Shown here one piece after another: positions 16,399-25,714 of a DNA stretch of 40,691 nucleotides. Positions within the stretch are counted from its first letter, which is position 1, and the number at the start of each line of letters is the position of its first letter. The DNA comes from Chloroflexota bacterium (GTDB lineage Bacteria > Chloroflexota > Dehalococcoidia > SZUA-161 > SpSt-899). The notes below the pieces were generated by a model. It was given only the letters and a program-made list of their open reading frames with translations. It did not search any database and was not told the origin of the DNA. The position numbers and the translations under genes were made by a program. The stretch lies in NCBI GenBank assembly GCA_018657655.1, contig JABHWQ010000358.1:1-40691 (forward strand). The letters run 5' to 3'.

Positions 16399-17298
16399 AA
16401 ATGGATCAAACAAGGATTGATAGTTCAACCACAATATGGTCTTGACTGGATGGTAACTCATGCAATGGTTCCTGTAGCCATGCACCTGCAAGATTATATT
16501 TATCGCATATACTTCTCAGGCAGAGATAAACATAATCGATCACATATTGGCTATGTTGAAATTGATATCAGAGAGCCCAGAAAAATTCTGAGGATTTCTG
16601 AACATCCCAGTCTCGGTTTGGGTGATTTAGGTTGTTTTGATGACAATGGCGTAACACCTTCATGGATTGTAGATCATAATAATAAACGATACCTGTTTTA
16701 CATCGGATGGAACATGGGATCAACCACTCGGATGGGATTGATCGCAGGGCTCGCGATTAGCTATGACGGAGGCACTTCTTTCCATAGAGTATCACGAGCA
16801 CCAATCCTTGAAAGAACTGATTCCGAACCATATTCATTGATGACCGGACCTTGTGTCATAATTGAAAATGATATCTGGCGAATGTGGTATGTTTCCGGTG
16901 TAGAATGGGCTAACAAAGATATGCCCCGATATAACATCAAGTATGCAGAATCAAAGGACGGAATCACATGGAACAGGAGTGGTCTAACTTGCATCGATTT
17001 TAAAGGGAAAGAGAATGCCCTAGCACGCCCATGCGTCCTCAAGGAAAACTCTATTTACAGGATGTGGTATTCATATAAAGGGGAGTACTATCGCATCGGT
17101 TATGCAGAATCCCCAGATGGTTTTGTATGGGAAAGAAAGGATGATGAAGTCGGTATAGACGTCTCGCCATCAAGTTGGGACTCGGAGATGATCGAATATG
17201 CATTTGTATTCGATCATAGAGATACGAAATATATGCTCTACAATGGCAATGATTATGGCACCGGTGGAATCGGTCTGGCCATTATGGAGGACGACTGA
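16396..17298 (+). CDS. GH43/GH130-like five-bladed beta-propeller protein
   Basis: A 300-residue protein made of repeated short beta segments of the glycosidase propeller type. Recurrent motifs are FYIGWN, IWRMWYVSG, IYRMWYSYKG, and the blade signature YAESKDGITW, repeated as YAESPDGFVW. It has no signal peptide, so it acts in the cytoplasm. Related proteins are common in polysaccharide clusters but few have a known reaction. They may be glycosidases, phosphorylases or non-catalytic sugar-binding proteins. I cannot identify a complete catalytic acid/base set. The gene after it starts immediately at the stop codon. Confidence 0.65.
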   Translation: MKWIKQGLIVQPQYGLDWMVTHAMVPVAMHLQDYIYRIYFSGRDKHNRSHIGYVEIDIREPRKILRISEHPSLGLGDLGCFDDNGVTPSWIVDHNNKRYLFYIGWNMGSTTRMGLIAGLAISYDGGTSFHRVSRAPILERTDSEPYSLMTGPCVIIENDIWRMWYVSGVEWANKDMPRYNIKYAESKDGITWNRSGLTCIDFKGKENALARPCVLKENSIYRMWYSYKGEYYRIGYAESPDGFVWERKDDEVGIDVSPSSWDSEMIEYAFVFDHRDTKYMLYNGNDYGTGGIGLAIMEDD

Positions 17299-18012
17299 TT
17301 GAAACGAGTTGCAATTATGCAACCTACGTATCTCCCATGGCTTGGTTATTTTTCACTGATGGATCAGGTCGATACGTTTGTGTTCTTAGATTCGGTTCAA
17401 TTCAACAAACGCTCGTGGCAGCAGAGAAACCGAATAAAGACACCTCGAGGGGAACTGATGTTAACTGTACCAGTAAAAACCAAGGGCAGACGATACCAGA
17501 AATTGTGTGAAGTGGAAGTAGATAATGGACAAACATTTCAACACAAGCACTTGAAAGCCATGGAATACAGCTATTCCAAAGCATTCTATTTCTCCGTCTA
17601 TTGGGACGATATCCACCAAACACTGGGGCAGGATTATCGGTACCTAGTTGACTTGAACATTGCCATGATTGAGGAATTCAGAACCAAACTCGGTATTAAA
17701 GTTGAGTTACTCAGAAGTTCCTCATTGAATACTGAAGGGCGCAATGTTGAACTTCTTATAAACCTCTGCAGGTTACTCGGTGCAGACTCGTATCTGTCAC
17801 CCAAAGGTTCGAGCGTATACATCGAAGAAAATAATCTATTTCAAAAAAACGGTATCGAATTGCTATATCCAGACTACATTCATCCTCACTATCGGCAACT
17901 ATATAATAGCTTTGCACCCTATATGTCAATACTGGACCTGCTTATGAACGAGGGCGATAGGAGCCTCGATATAATAAGAATAGGACAAAACTGTATCAAT
18001 GAAAATCGTTAG
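17299..18012 (+). CDS. WbqC family protein
   Basis: A 237-residue cytoplasmic protein of the WbqC family. IMQPTYLPWLGYFSLMDQVD at the N-terminus is the family hallmark, followed by FLDSVQFNKRSWQQRN, and LSPKGSSVYIEE in the middle. The family is tied to O-antigen and amino-sugar clusters but has no settled activity. A TTG start directly after the previous stop is supported by a GGAGG site 8 nt before it, and the family N-terminus fits this reading. It overlaps the FemAB-like gene by 14 bp. Roles in amino-sugar acylation or transfer have been proposed from context only. Confidence 0.82.
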   Translation: MKRVAIMQPTYLPWLGYFSLMDQVDTFVFLDSVQFNKRSWQQRNRIKTPRGELMLTVPVKTKGRRYQKLCEVEVDNGQTFQHKHLKAMEYSYSKAFYFSVYWDDIHQTLGQDYRYLVDLNIAMIEEFRTKLGIKVELLRSSSLNTEGRNVELLINLCRLLGADSYLSPKGSSVYIEENNLFQKNGIELLYPDYIHPHYRQLYNSFAPYMSILDLLMNEGDRSLDIIRIGQNCINENR

Positions 18013-19000
18013 GGCAAATTCTCTGGATTTCAATACACTCTGGAAGTGTTTGTTTGTGCAGCGTGATTTTCAACATCCACTTTATCAACCGTGTAACATC
18101 AAGTATTATGAAGCATATGTTCCTGAATCACAGTTTGAAGATTGTTCCTTTGTAGTTGAAGATAACGGATCGCCATTAGTCGGATTGCGTATGACCGCAA
18201 GTTCTACCCCTGAAGGTGATCGACAGCTTTCAGGATTCTGGCTACCTATTTTGTATTTGGAAAACAGAGATATCGAATATGCGAGATTTGGCAAATGCTA
18301 TAAGCTCGTGAAAGCCGAACTGCGCGACATCCAGAATGCCCACTCGATAACAAGAATCATTTATCAGGATTTCCTGGATGATGGGAAACTTTCATTTCTA
18401 GGAAAACACCTGCTGGACCAAGGTGGGCAAGCCACGCCCTATTTCACCCAGATAGTCGATCTATCATTGTCACATGACTCCTTACACAGTCAAATCCGCA
18501 AGAGCTACAAAAGCCTGATCAATCAGGGATCCAAAAACCTGACCATATTTGTGATAGACAATACAACAATCACACCTGAAGATATAGAGAATTTCCGGTT
18601 GTTACATCTTGAGGCATCAGGAAGAGAAACACGATCTCGGCATTCATGGCAGGTCCAGTATGAAATGGTCTGTCACAAAGAGGCATTTATCGTTTTCGGG
18701 TATCTTGAGGGAATATTGGTGACAGCTGGATTGTTTCCCTACAGTCCGAGGTGCTGTTTTTACGGAGTATCTGCTTCAAAAAGGGATTTGTTCGAAAAGC
18801 CTTTGTCACATGCGGTAATCTGGACTGCGATGCTCCACGCCAAAAAGCAGGGACTGGTGTTTTTTGAGCTTCCAGAAGTCCTCTTTCCAAATGAAGGAGA
18901 GCCTTTTCCCACTGAAAAAGAAATTGGCATTAGCACTTTCAAACGTGGTTTTGGGGGGCATACTCAAGTGAGGCTAAATATTCGCTGGCAGCTACATTAG
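17999..19000 (+). CDS. FemAB/GNAT-like peptidyl- or acyl-transferase
   Basis: A 333-residue protein matching the FemAB-like transferases found in glycan clusters. IRKSYKSLINQG (about residues 165-176), the central strand FIVFGYLEGILVTAGLF and KEIGISTFKRGFGG near the C-terminus are typical. FemAB proteins join amino acids from aminoacyl-tRNA to peptidoglycan or related amino groups. Relatives in surface-sugar loci may acylate amino sugars. No coiled-coil tRNA arm is evident, so the donor is unknown. It lies between WbqC and a DegT-like protein, suggesting these three act together. Confidence 0.65.
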   Translation: MKIVRANSLDFNTLWKCLFVQRDFQHPLYQPCNIKYYEAYVPESQFEDCSFVVEDNGSPLVGLRMTASSTPEGDRQLSGFWLPILYLENRDIEYARFGKCYKLVKAELRDIQNAHSITRIIYQDFLDDGKLSFLGKHLLDQGGQATPYFTQIVDLSLSHDSLHSQIRKSYKSLINQGSKNLTIFVIDNTTITPEDIENFRLLHLEASGRETRSRHSWQVQYEMVCHKEAFIVFGYLEGILVTAGLFPYSPRCCFYGVSASKRDLFEKPLSHAVIWTAMLHAKKQGLVFFELPEVLFPNEGEPFPTEKEIGISTFKRGFGGHTQVRLNIRWQLH

Positions 19001-19026
19001 TATGCCACTGAAAACGGATAAGAAAC

Positions 19027-20031
19027 ATGATCACCATTTATCCAACTCCTTCATCTGCGAATACCGACAGTACCCCGGTCTTTTTTGACGAGTTGAGAGA
19101 AACTATTGGATTAAACATGACACCTTTTTCATGCGGTCGCGCAGCGATGCTCTATGGCCTGCGTGCGCTTGGTTTGGGACGTATGGATCACATCCTTGTT
19201 CCGCCTTTTTTGGGTCATTGCGTCCTTTCCACAGTGTCAAAGACAGCATTCCCAACCATGACGCCAGTCAGTGCTGTAAAGGCGATTCTTGTCTATCACC
19301 AATTCGGCTATCCTCAGAAAATTGATGCCATCGAGAAGACTGCCCAGTATAATGGGTGGATAATACTAAACGATTGTGCCAATACATTCCTCACTTTGTA
19401 TAGACAGAAATCTGTTGTGGATTGGGGTGACTTTTCTGTTCTTAGTTTTTCTAAAATATATCCGTGTGTCCTCGGGGGTGCTCTTACATCACGCAATGAT
19501 CGATTATTAAACAGGATCAAAGGTGATTACACTTTCATGGCCGAACGCCATACAGCACGCGCTAATATGGCCTATTCGGTTATGGATAAGGCCTCCAAAG
19601 GACTCTTGGGAGACGATACTGGATTTGAAGTTGATGCTGTGTACGGTTATTTGCCAGAAGTTGTGGCGTTCCCCATAGAAGCATTCCGTGCATTGCCAGA
19701 TACCCGGCAAGAAATTAAAAAGGATGCTAATCATCGCAAAAGATTACTCGCCATAGTCACTTCATACTTTCCCGAAAGAGTTCCAGAGTGCTCTGAGTGT
19801 GAGGTGATCCCTTTCGCCATCCCGATTGCCAGCGATCCGTCACAAATGGAATCCATATCTGAAAGAATTCAGCGGCAAATGGATGTTGAAGTTCCAATCC
19901 TGCATTTTGATTTCGCCCGAAATATGCTAGAGCCTGACTATCGAAAAGCGCTGGTAATCGGTTGCCATGTGGGCTGGAATGAAGACATGGTTACCAGTAT
20001 TTGTGAAATCATGCGAGAGAGTATGCCATGA
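19027..20031 (+). CDS. Short DegT/DnrJ/EryC1-like PLP aminotransferase
   Basis: A 334-residue protein of the DegT aminotransferase superfamily. FSCGRAAMLYGLRALGL corresponds to the SGTAAL phosphate-binding helix, LNDCANTFL to the aspartate that holds the PLP pyridine nitrogen, and SFSKIYPCVLGGAL places the Schiff-base lysine. It is about 40-60 residues shorter than usual and diverges strongly elsewhere, with no GEGG loop after the lysine. It may be a specialised transaminase or a sugar 3,4-dehydratase-type PLP enzyme. Ends in a 4-bp ATGA overlap with the GNAT gene. Confidence 0.6.
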   Translation: MITIYPTPSSANTDSTPVFFDELRETIGLNMTPFSCGRAAMLYGLRALGLGRMDHILVPPFLGHCVLSTVSKTAFPTMTPVSAVKAILVYHQFGYPQKIDAIEKTAQYNGWIILNDCANTFLTLYRQKSVVDWGDFSVLSFSKIYPCVLGGALTSRNDRLLNRIKGDYTFMAERHTARANMAYSVMDKASKGLLGDDTGFEVDAVYGYLPEVVAFPIEAFRALPDTRQEIKKDANHRKRLLAIVTSYFPERVPECSECEVIPFAIPIASDPSQMESISERIQRQMDVEVPILHFDFARNMLEPDYRKALVIGCHVGWNEDMVTSICEIMRESMP

Positions 20032-21197
20032 ATCAATATGAAGTCTTTGTTGAAAGTGGTGAAATCAACCGAGAGGAAATTGTAGATTTTCTTTCACGGA
20101 TATATGGGCCCAATTACCATGATGCCCGCATAGTGCAAGGGACAACGATTGACAAGGAGCCCAGCACTAAACCAGAAAACTTCATACTTGCGCGTTCGAT
20201 GGGGGGAGAACTGATAGGAATCGTGCGTATTGTCGAGCGAACCATACTTGTCGATGGGATAGGTCTCAGTTGTGGTGGCATCTCCTCAGTTAGCGTGCAT
20301 CCGCAATGGAGAAACCAAAATGTGGCATCGGATTTGATGAACAAAGCCATAGAAGCTATGATTTCTCGCAATATGGACCTGTCAATTCTTCACGGAAGAC
20401 GTGCTGTCGATGGGTTGTACCTCCCATTCGGTTACTATGGGATTGGCCGTTATATCGATTTGGAAATCATCTCATCACCTCCCTCCCGAGAAACTGCCTT
20501 ACATGTGGTCCCGTTTGAAGAAGACCACCTCCAAACATGTATGCAACTCTACAATACTACTTACCAGAACCTGAGCGGATCATTTGTTAGAGATCAGCTT
20601 GTTTGGAGGTTCCTGCTGGCACGCACGGAAGTTAGTGGCGGTATGACTCGCGTAATGACGTGTATGTCGGATAATAATCCCGTTGGGTATCTTGTCTTAT
20701 CCGGGGAGAAATTAGTTGAGATTGCCATACCAGCAGAGTATTTCGCTTCTGTACCAAATTTGCTCTACACCCTAAACATCCAGTCAATTTCTGTGCATCC
20801 GCGCCACCCTCTGTATATCTTCTTGCGGGCAAACATGAACACGATGCAACGAGAAAGGTTTGCCCTTGATGGAGGATATATGGCCAGATTCTTGAATCCG
20901 GGGAAATTACTCAACAAACTAGCCCCAGTTCTTGCAGACAGAGCAAAAGCCGTGGGAGTATCTGACGATGTAATTCGGATACTGAATCATGAAATACACT
21001 TAGGCAACGGGCAAGTCTCAAAGACTCAGGAAAGAGACGATATCACATTTGACAAGATCGAAACCGCAATTCAATTGGTGCTGGGAGTAATTCAACCTGA
21101 AGACATTCTGGGTATACACTGGACGAGCAAAAACCCAAGGATCACCCATCTGTTTCCAAACCTTCACTATCACACCAGCGCCTGGGATGAGGTTTAA
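20028..21197 (+). CDS. GNAT-family N-acetyltransferase (Eis-like length)
   Basis: A 389-residue protein. The N-terminal half is a GNAT domain with the acetyl-CoA loop at ISSVSVHPQWRNQNVASDLM (about residues 85-104) and the following helix and strand LSILHGRRAVDGLYLPFGYYGIGRY. The C-terminal ~200 residues form a second, less clear domain, making the layout similar to Eis-type acetyltransferases. It could provide the N4-acetylation step for which no classical PseH is seen in the cluster, or modify a later sugar. Coupled by a 4-bp overlap to the preceding PLP enzyme, a natural pairing of transamination followed by N-acylation. Confidence 0.72.
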   Translation: MNQYEVFVESGEINREEIVDFLSRIYGPNYHDARIVQGTTIDKEPSTKPENFILARSMGGELIGIVRIVERTILVDGIGLSCGGISSVSVHPQWRNQNVASDLMNKAIEAMISRNMDLSILHGRRAVDGLYLPFGYYGIGRYIDLEIISSPPSRETALHVVPFEEDHLQTCMQLYNTTYQNLSGSFVRDQLVWRFLLARTEVSGGMTRVMTCMSDNNPVGYLVLSGEKLVEIAIPAEYFASVPNLLYTLNIQSISVHPRHPLYIFLRANMNTMQRERFALDGGYMARFLNPGKLLNKLAPVLADRAKAVGVSDDVIRILNHEIHLGNGQVSKTQERDDITFDKIETAIQLVLGVIQPEDILGIHWTSKNPRITHLFPNLHYHTSAWDEV

Positions 21198-21203
21198 CTT
21201 TAC

Positions 21204-23171
21204 ATGCCGCTCAAGTTATCAAAACCAGGCGAAATTCGTTATAGGTGTGTTGTTTTTGAGACATTCGACCATGCTAACAAGAGTCTGGTGAAAAAATACA
21301 CTGACAACTCAGTGTCTGTTTTTGCCATCGAACCTTGCGTTGCTTACCATAGAATCAAAGGAGACATCACAGGATTCCCCAACGATTTTCCAGACTATGC
21401 ACAACAGCTTATTGATAAAGGGGCAATTCAATTGTTACTCGCATCCTCATTTGACGGAAAGTCGATTTATGCACAAGCATTGGACAAAGCCGTCGATGTC
21501 ATCGAGCCAGTCTTTCCGGTATACAAGGAAAATCATAAACAACTCATTAAATATGTTTGTAATACCTTGAATTCCCCCGACGCTGAAAAGGCATTTAAGA
21601 AATCCTTGTGTGAAAGATTAGCAACTTTCTATTCAATTAACATCCTTTTGCATCGGCTTAACAAACTACTTGGATATGGTCCGATTCTGACATATCCAGA
21701 TGCGAATATCAGATCATATATAGCCCTCAAAAAGCTACTGCTACAAAGTGAACAAGAGGTTTTTGAACACGATGACATTCAATTACCGACACGCATCCAT
21801 ATCTCCAGCTTCTGTGAAAATCTAAAAAGGAATCTAATCATCAATGCTCAATTATTGGCTCAAACCTCACTCAGCGTACTTTTAGGCTGGAAAAAGAATT
21901 CCTCAAGAAAAAGTATCCAACAATATACCTATGGCATAACGATAGTTGGCTCTCGGCAATTAGAAGATAATCGTCGTGGACCTGATTTTATTATTGATGA
22001 TAAGAAAATCGCGGGACGAAGTGTTGTCTATTTTCCTCGCTTTGATTTGACTACAGATCAGATCAAACGAGTGTCGGATATGCCAGGTACTATTTGGAAT
22101 CTACCGAAAGCCAAAAAATTCTTTTCTCATCCTGGCAAATGGAAACATCTTCTTTGGCTTTCGGTACGTCGCAACTTTGTGCGAAACGCTGAAGAAATGA
22201 ACATTGCTTCGGAGGCAGTTTTCCACTATTTTTGTTGGCTAAAAGTGTTAAATAGCATCAACATTCGCCATTTCATCACTCATGGTGATTTTGGAACAAG
22301 TCATATTGGACGCAATATTGCCTTAAAACAAGCTGGAATACAAACATGGTATTTCACGGATAGCATGAATTGCGGCAGTAATATGCAAGAAAAGGGTAAC
22401 AGAATGCGTCACCCCTTCTGGACATACTTGCATTACGACCGATTTGTTACTTGGAATACCCTTCTCGCGGAGTACTTCAGGTCTCATCCAGGTTCTTTTC
22501 AGAAAGCCGATATAGTAGGATGCCTTTGGAGTGACCATATAGTAAAAGGATTTCATGAAAAGAACCAAGCAAACATCCCCAGCCCAAAAACCACAGATCC
22601 CCTTTTCTTTATCGTGGTATTTGATACTACCTATTCAAGAAATGGCTTGGTCTCATATGCTGAAGGCATAGCTTTTGCCGAACATATTATTGACTTGGCC
22701 AATGAAAAACAAGGCATCCATGTTATCCTGAAAGAAAAAAAACACCGTAGTATCCATCGCATACTGGACCCAAAGCTCGGACCAGAGTTGCTCAGTTTGT
22801 ATAATAAAATGGATGCCCACCCCAAAATAACAGTCTATTTAAATGAGTCTGATGCGTCCGAATTGATTTCTATTTCAGATATGGTGATCTCATCCCCTTT
22901 CACCTCAACAACCTTTGAAACCTTGAGCGCTAACAAACCAGCTATCTGGCATGATCCAATGGGACTCTACAAACACACACCATATGGAATGGTCGGTGGG
23001 ATAACAACTCACAGCTATATTGAACTGAAGAAAAAAATGCTGGAAATAATGGAAATGAACTCTCCCCATTATAAAAACCCTTTGCCACCGGATTCCTCAT
23101 TAATAGACCCATATCGAGATGGGAAAGCAATCGATCGATTTAGGGACCTTCTTACGTATGAACAGGGTTAA
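21204..23171 (+). CDS. Polysaccharide biosynthesis PFTS-motif protein, GT-B-like
   Basis: A 655-residue protein with no signal peptide. The C-terminal third has the diagnostic SSPFTSTTFE (PFTS) motif, followed by PAIWHDPMG and a DPYRDGKAIDRFRDLL ending. Upstream lie ITHGDFGTSHIGRNIALKQAG and ILKEKKHR. The arrangement resembles a GT-B glycosyltransferase in which the motif binds a nucleotide-sugar phosphate. This family is linked to surface carbohydrate loci but has no established donor. As the locus makes CMP-sugars and lacks a recognisable sialyl-type transferase, this is a candidate. A decayed relative lies immediately downstream. Confidence 0.65.
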   Translation: MPLKLSKPGEIRYRCVVFETFDHANKSLVKKYTDNSVSVFAIEPCVAYHRIKGDITGFPNDFPDYAQQLIDKGAIQLLLASSFDGKSIYAQALDKAVDVIEPVFPVYKENHKQLIKYVCNTLNSPDAEKAFKKSLCERLATFYSINILLHRLNKLLGYGPILTYPDANIRSYIALKKLLLQSEQEVFEHDDIQLPTRIHISSFCENLKRNLIINAQLLAQTSLSVLLGWKKNSSRKSIQQYTYGITIVGSRQLEDNRRGPDFIIDDKKIAGRSVVYFPRFDLTTDQIKRVSDMPGTIWNLPKAKKFFSHPGKWKHLLWLSVRRNFVRNAEEMNIASEAVFHYFCWLKVLNSINIRHFITHGDFGTSHIGRNIALKQAGIQTWYFTDSMNCGSNMQEKGNRMRHPFWTYLHYDRFVTWNTLLAEYFRSHPGSFQKADIVGCLWSDHIVKGFHEKNQANIPSPKTTDPLFFIVVFDTTYSRNGLVSYAEGIAFAEHIIDLANEKQGIHVILKEKKHRSIHRILDPKLGPELLSLYNKMDAHPKITVYLNESDASELISISDMVISSPFTSTTFETLSANKPAIWHDPMGLYKHTPYGMVGGITTHSYIELKKKMLEIMEMNSPHYKNPLPPDSSLIDPYRDGKAIDRFRDLLTYEQG

Positions 23172-24066
23172 CTAATGCTACCAACGGGAAATGCGGCGAT
23201 TCTCGGAAAGCTCACATATTTTTTAAGACAACCGTGCTATTGTTAATGATGAGACACTTGGAGGCTGCTTATCCAATTTGTGTCCTAGTAAAAGTCAGTT
23301 TCATAGCTGTCTATCTATATATGGGCACAAGGATCGATGTTATCACCCGGGAAAATCTGGGCATAATAACCGGTTTCTTAAGAAGACCACAGGATATTGC
23401 TCGCCCATAGTTCAAACCGCCAATATTATGTTATATAATGACGTGATCGGTGGTTTTGAAAATTGGCTGGTGGATAAAATATGAAAGCTATACTGTCACT
23501 GAGTGATTCAAAGCTGCAACGTTTTTTGATGGGTCGCACACAACATATTGGCTATATCTATATGGGGCAAAAGAATGGAGGAATTCCCACAGATAGTCAT
23601 AATTTTGAAAGAAAAGAGGTCTGCGGAGCAGACTCTGGCACTATACCAACGTTTTGGTGGGAGTACAGAGATTTATTATGATGCATATAAACCAGCATTA
23701 GACGAGTTAAGAAGACATCCTCGTTGCTATGTACCTGGATACAAGTGTGATTCGTCCGAAGTTATCGCTATGAGTCATTTGACTGTTTCAAGGGCTTTCA
23801 ACTCTCCTGCCGTTGAAGCTTTAAGTGCCAGAAAACGGGCGATATATTTTGACGCCTGTGGGCATTGGCGAGGTTGTATATATGATAACATTCCGGGGTT
23901 TGTGGTGCATGATTACGAGGAACTTAGGGTTCAGGTGCAAAAGTTACTCTATGATACAACCGATGCGGAATATAATCCGTTCTTGGAAACCCATATAAGA
24001 AACACGATTGACACTTACTTGGATGGCCGCGCAATAGCCCATTTTCGGCAGCTCCCTAGTGAATGA
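23172..24066 (+). pseudogene. Remnant of a second PFTS-type gene
   Basis: The frame at 23548-24066 encodes only a C-terminal part that resembles the end of the neighbouring 655-residue protein: IVIILKEKR matches VILKEKK, SRAFNSPAVEALSARKRAIYF matches SSPFTSTTFETLSANKPAIW, and DTYLDGRAIAHFRQL matches DPYRDGKAIDRFRDL. The PFTS core has become AFNS. The upstream part (23172-23547) is about 375 bp with short frames only and no recognisable homology. The region is best read as a decayed paralogue whose N-terminal two thirds are lost. No transposase or repeat explains the loss. Confidence 0.6.
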
Positions 24067-24069
24067 TTT

Positions 24070-25698
24070 ATGAAAACAATTTTGTACTATGTGCAAGGAC
24101 CGGTACATCTCCGCAATCTTGGTTTAATTGCGAATGAGATGCCGGGTTGGAAATTCCGTATGGTCTACGAAGCGGGAGTCTCACACTTTGATTCAAAGGT
24201 ACTATCTGATTTACCTTTCGAGAAGGTGCCCTTAAAAAAGGATAGAATCCCCCCAGAAGTATGGGACGGGAATGTTCGAGCCATCATCTTTTCAGCTATC
24301 CAACCGCGTCAGGGTCCTCTTAATCTTATAAAATCCGCATTGTTACGCCAAATTCCTATGGTTGCTATTGAGGAATCAAATCAAATTGCCTTAAATCTCG
24401 GTATTTCTTCGAATAACAATTATTTAGCCCCCACAGAACATGTGCTAGTAGCATCGCAAATCGAGCGTGATTATCTAGTTGACATGGGAGTTCCTGGACA
24501 TCGAGTAAAATGTACTGGTTGGCCATTCTATACAGGCCCAACCGGGAAAACCAATCAGACTGAAAAACGTCATATGAAGGAACGTTTTGGCCTTGATCCA
24601 GACCGCCCTGTTGCCGCATTGGCATTGACAGCATATGGCGATTCTGGAGAAAACCATGAAAAGCGCCGGCAACAACTATATTTGGTCGCACAAGGGATGC
24701 CGGACGAGTACCAGTTGGTAGTTAAAGCGCATCCAATAGAGAATTTGAGCACTGTGACGCCAATTGTACAGAGCATTATACCCAAAGCAACTGTGCTCGA
24801 AAGCAATGTTCCTATCGCAGATTTAATCACTGCTTCCGACGTCCTGATCAATAGAGGGGTTTCTCAGGCAGGAATAGAATCACTTCTACAGGGAGTTCCA
24901 GTAGTCGTTCTATCAATTGGGCACTGGACACCGTTCCATGAGGATGCTCCCGATGTGGTGGTACAAAACGGGGAAGAACTTAACAGAGCCTTGGTAAGGT
25001 TGATAACGGAAAGTAACCCCATGCATGCTTATGACAATTTCTTAAAAAGGCATGTTCCTTATTCCCCAACAGAAGCAAGACGTTTTACATGCCAGTCCAT
25101 TGATGAGATTGCAACGAGAGGTTTGTTGGATCCAAATCCCAAAGAACAATGGCTCGATTTGGCTCTGTTTCAAGCTTGGAAATTAAAAGCAAATATCGCA
25201 CTTGAATCCCTGAAATTATGTTCAAACAGCGGGTACAGCAGCATATCTCAATCATTGAGTGATCTTGTGCAATGCCGCGCCAGCCGGCACCAATTGCATG
25301 AATTGCGACATTGGTCACAGGGAACTTTCCGGGAAGAAATTCTACGTTCTCTATGGATTTCTCAGTTTTATCAAACGAAAAGCGACATTAGTGAAGAGGA
25401 CTTGGTATGGATGGATACTTATCCCCCTCAAAAGAACACTCCTCTTCACTTTGACTGCGTTTGGCGCTGGATTGATGTTCTGATTCGATCAGGTTATTAT
25501 GATAGGGCGGAGCAATTGGCTCAGAAGATGCACCATGAATATAGTTACAATCCGATTATGCATAGCCTTCCGTTTTGGATTGAGCGCTACAGAGCAAATC
25601 GATACGGCCGTATCCAATATAAAATGTGGCTGAGATGGATGCAAATTCGTCCCAGGCTATCACAACTCCATGTACAATTGAAGGAGCTGCGGGCCTAG
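24070..25698 (+). CDS. GT-B-like glycosyltransferase/CDP-glycerol transferase-like protein with C-terminal extension
   Basis: A 542-residue cytoplasmic protein. Residues 1-330 look like a GT-B domain pair: ILYYVQGPVHLRNLGLIANE at the N-terminus, VLVASQIERDYLVDMGVP, then VVKAHPIEN (a KxHP motif seen in CDP-glycerol glycerophosphotransferases and related enzymes) and DVLINRGVSQAGIESLLQGVPVVV for donor binding. The last ~200 residues are helical, rich in W, Q and R, and unlike a known domain. Donor and acceptor cannot be named. Placed after the PFTS genes, it may build the glycan from the CMP-sugars made here. Confidence 0.6.
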   Translation: MKTILYYVQGPVHLRNLGLIANEMPGWKFRMVYEAGVSHFDSKVLSDLPFEKVPLKKDRIPPEVWDGNVRAIIFSAIQPRQGPLNLIKSALLRQIPMVAIEESNQIALNLGISSNNNYLAPTEHVLVASQIERDYLVDMGVPGHRVKCTGWPFYTGPTGKTNQTEKRHMKERFGLDPDRPVAALALTAYGDSGENHEKRRQQLYLVAQGMPDEYQLVVKAHPIENLSTVTPIVQSIIPKATVLESNVPIADLITASDVLINRGVSQAGIESLLQGVPVVVLSIGHWTPFHEDAPDVVVQNGEELNRALVRLITESNPMHAYDNFLKRHVPYSPTEARRFTCQSIDEIATRGLLDPNPKEQWLDLALFQAWKLKANIALESLKLCSNSGYSSISQSLSDLVQCRASRHQLHELRHWSQGTFREEILRSLWISQFYQTKSDISEEDLVWMDTYPPQKNTPLHFDCVWRWIDVLIRSGYYDRAEQLAQKMHHEYSYNPIMHSLPFWIERYRANRYGRIQYKMWLRWMQIRPRLSQLHVQLKELRA

Positions 25699-25714
25699 AC
25701 TGCTAATACTTTTC

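Noticed and set aside
23172..23547. An insertion sequence or intact small gene in the 375-bp gap
   Set aside because: No transposase-like frame, terminal repeats or clear start with ribosome site is visible; short frames show no similarity to anything recognised.
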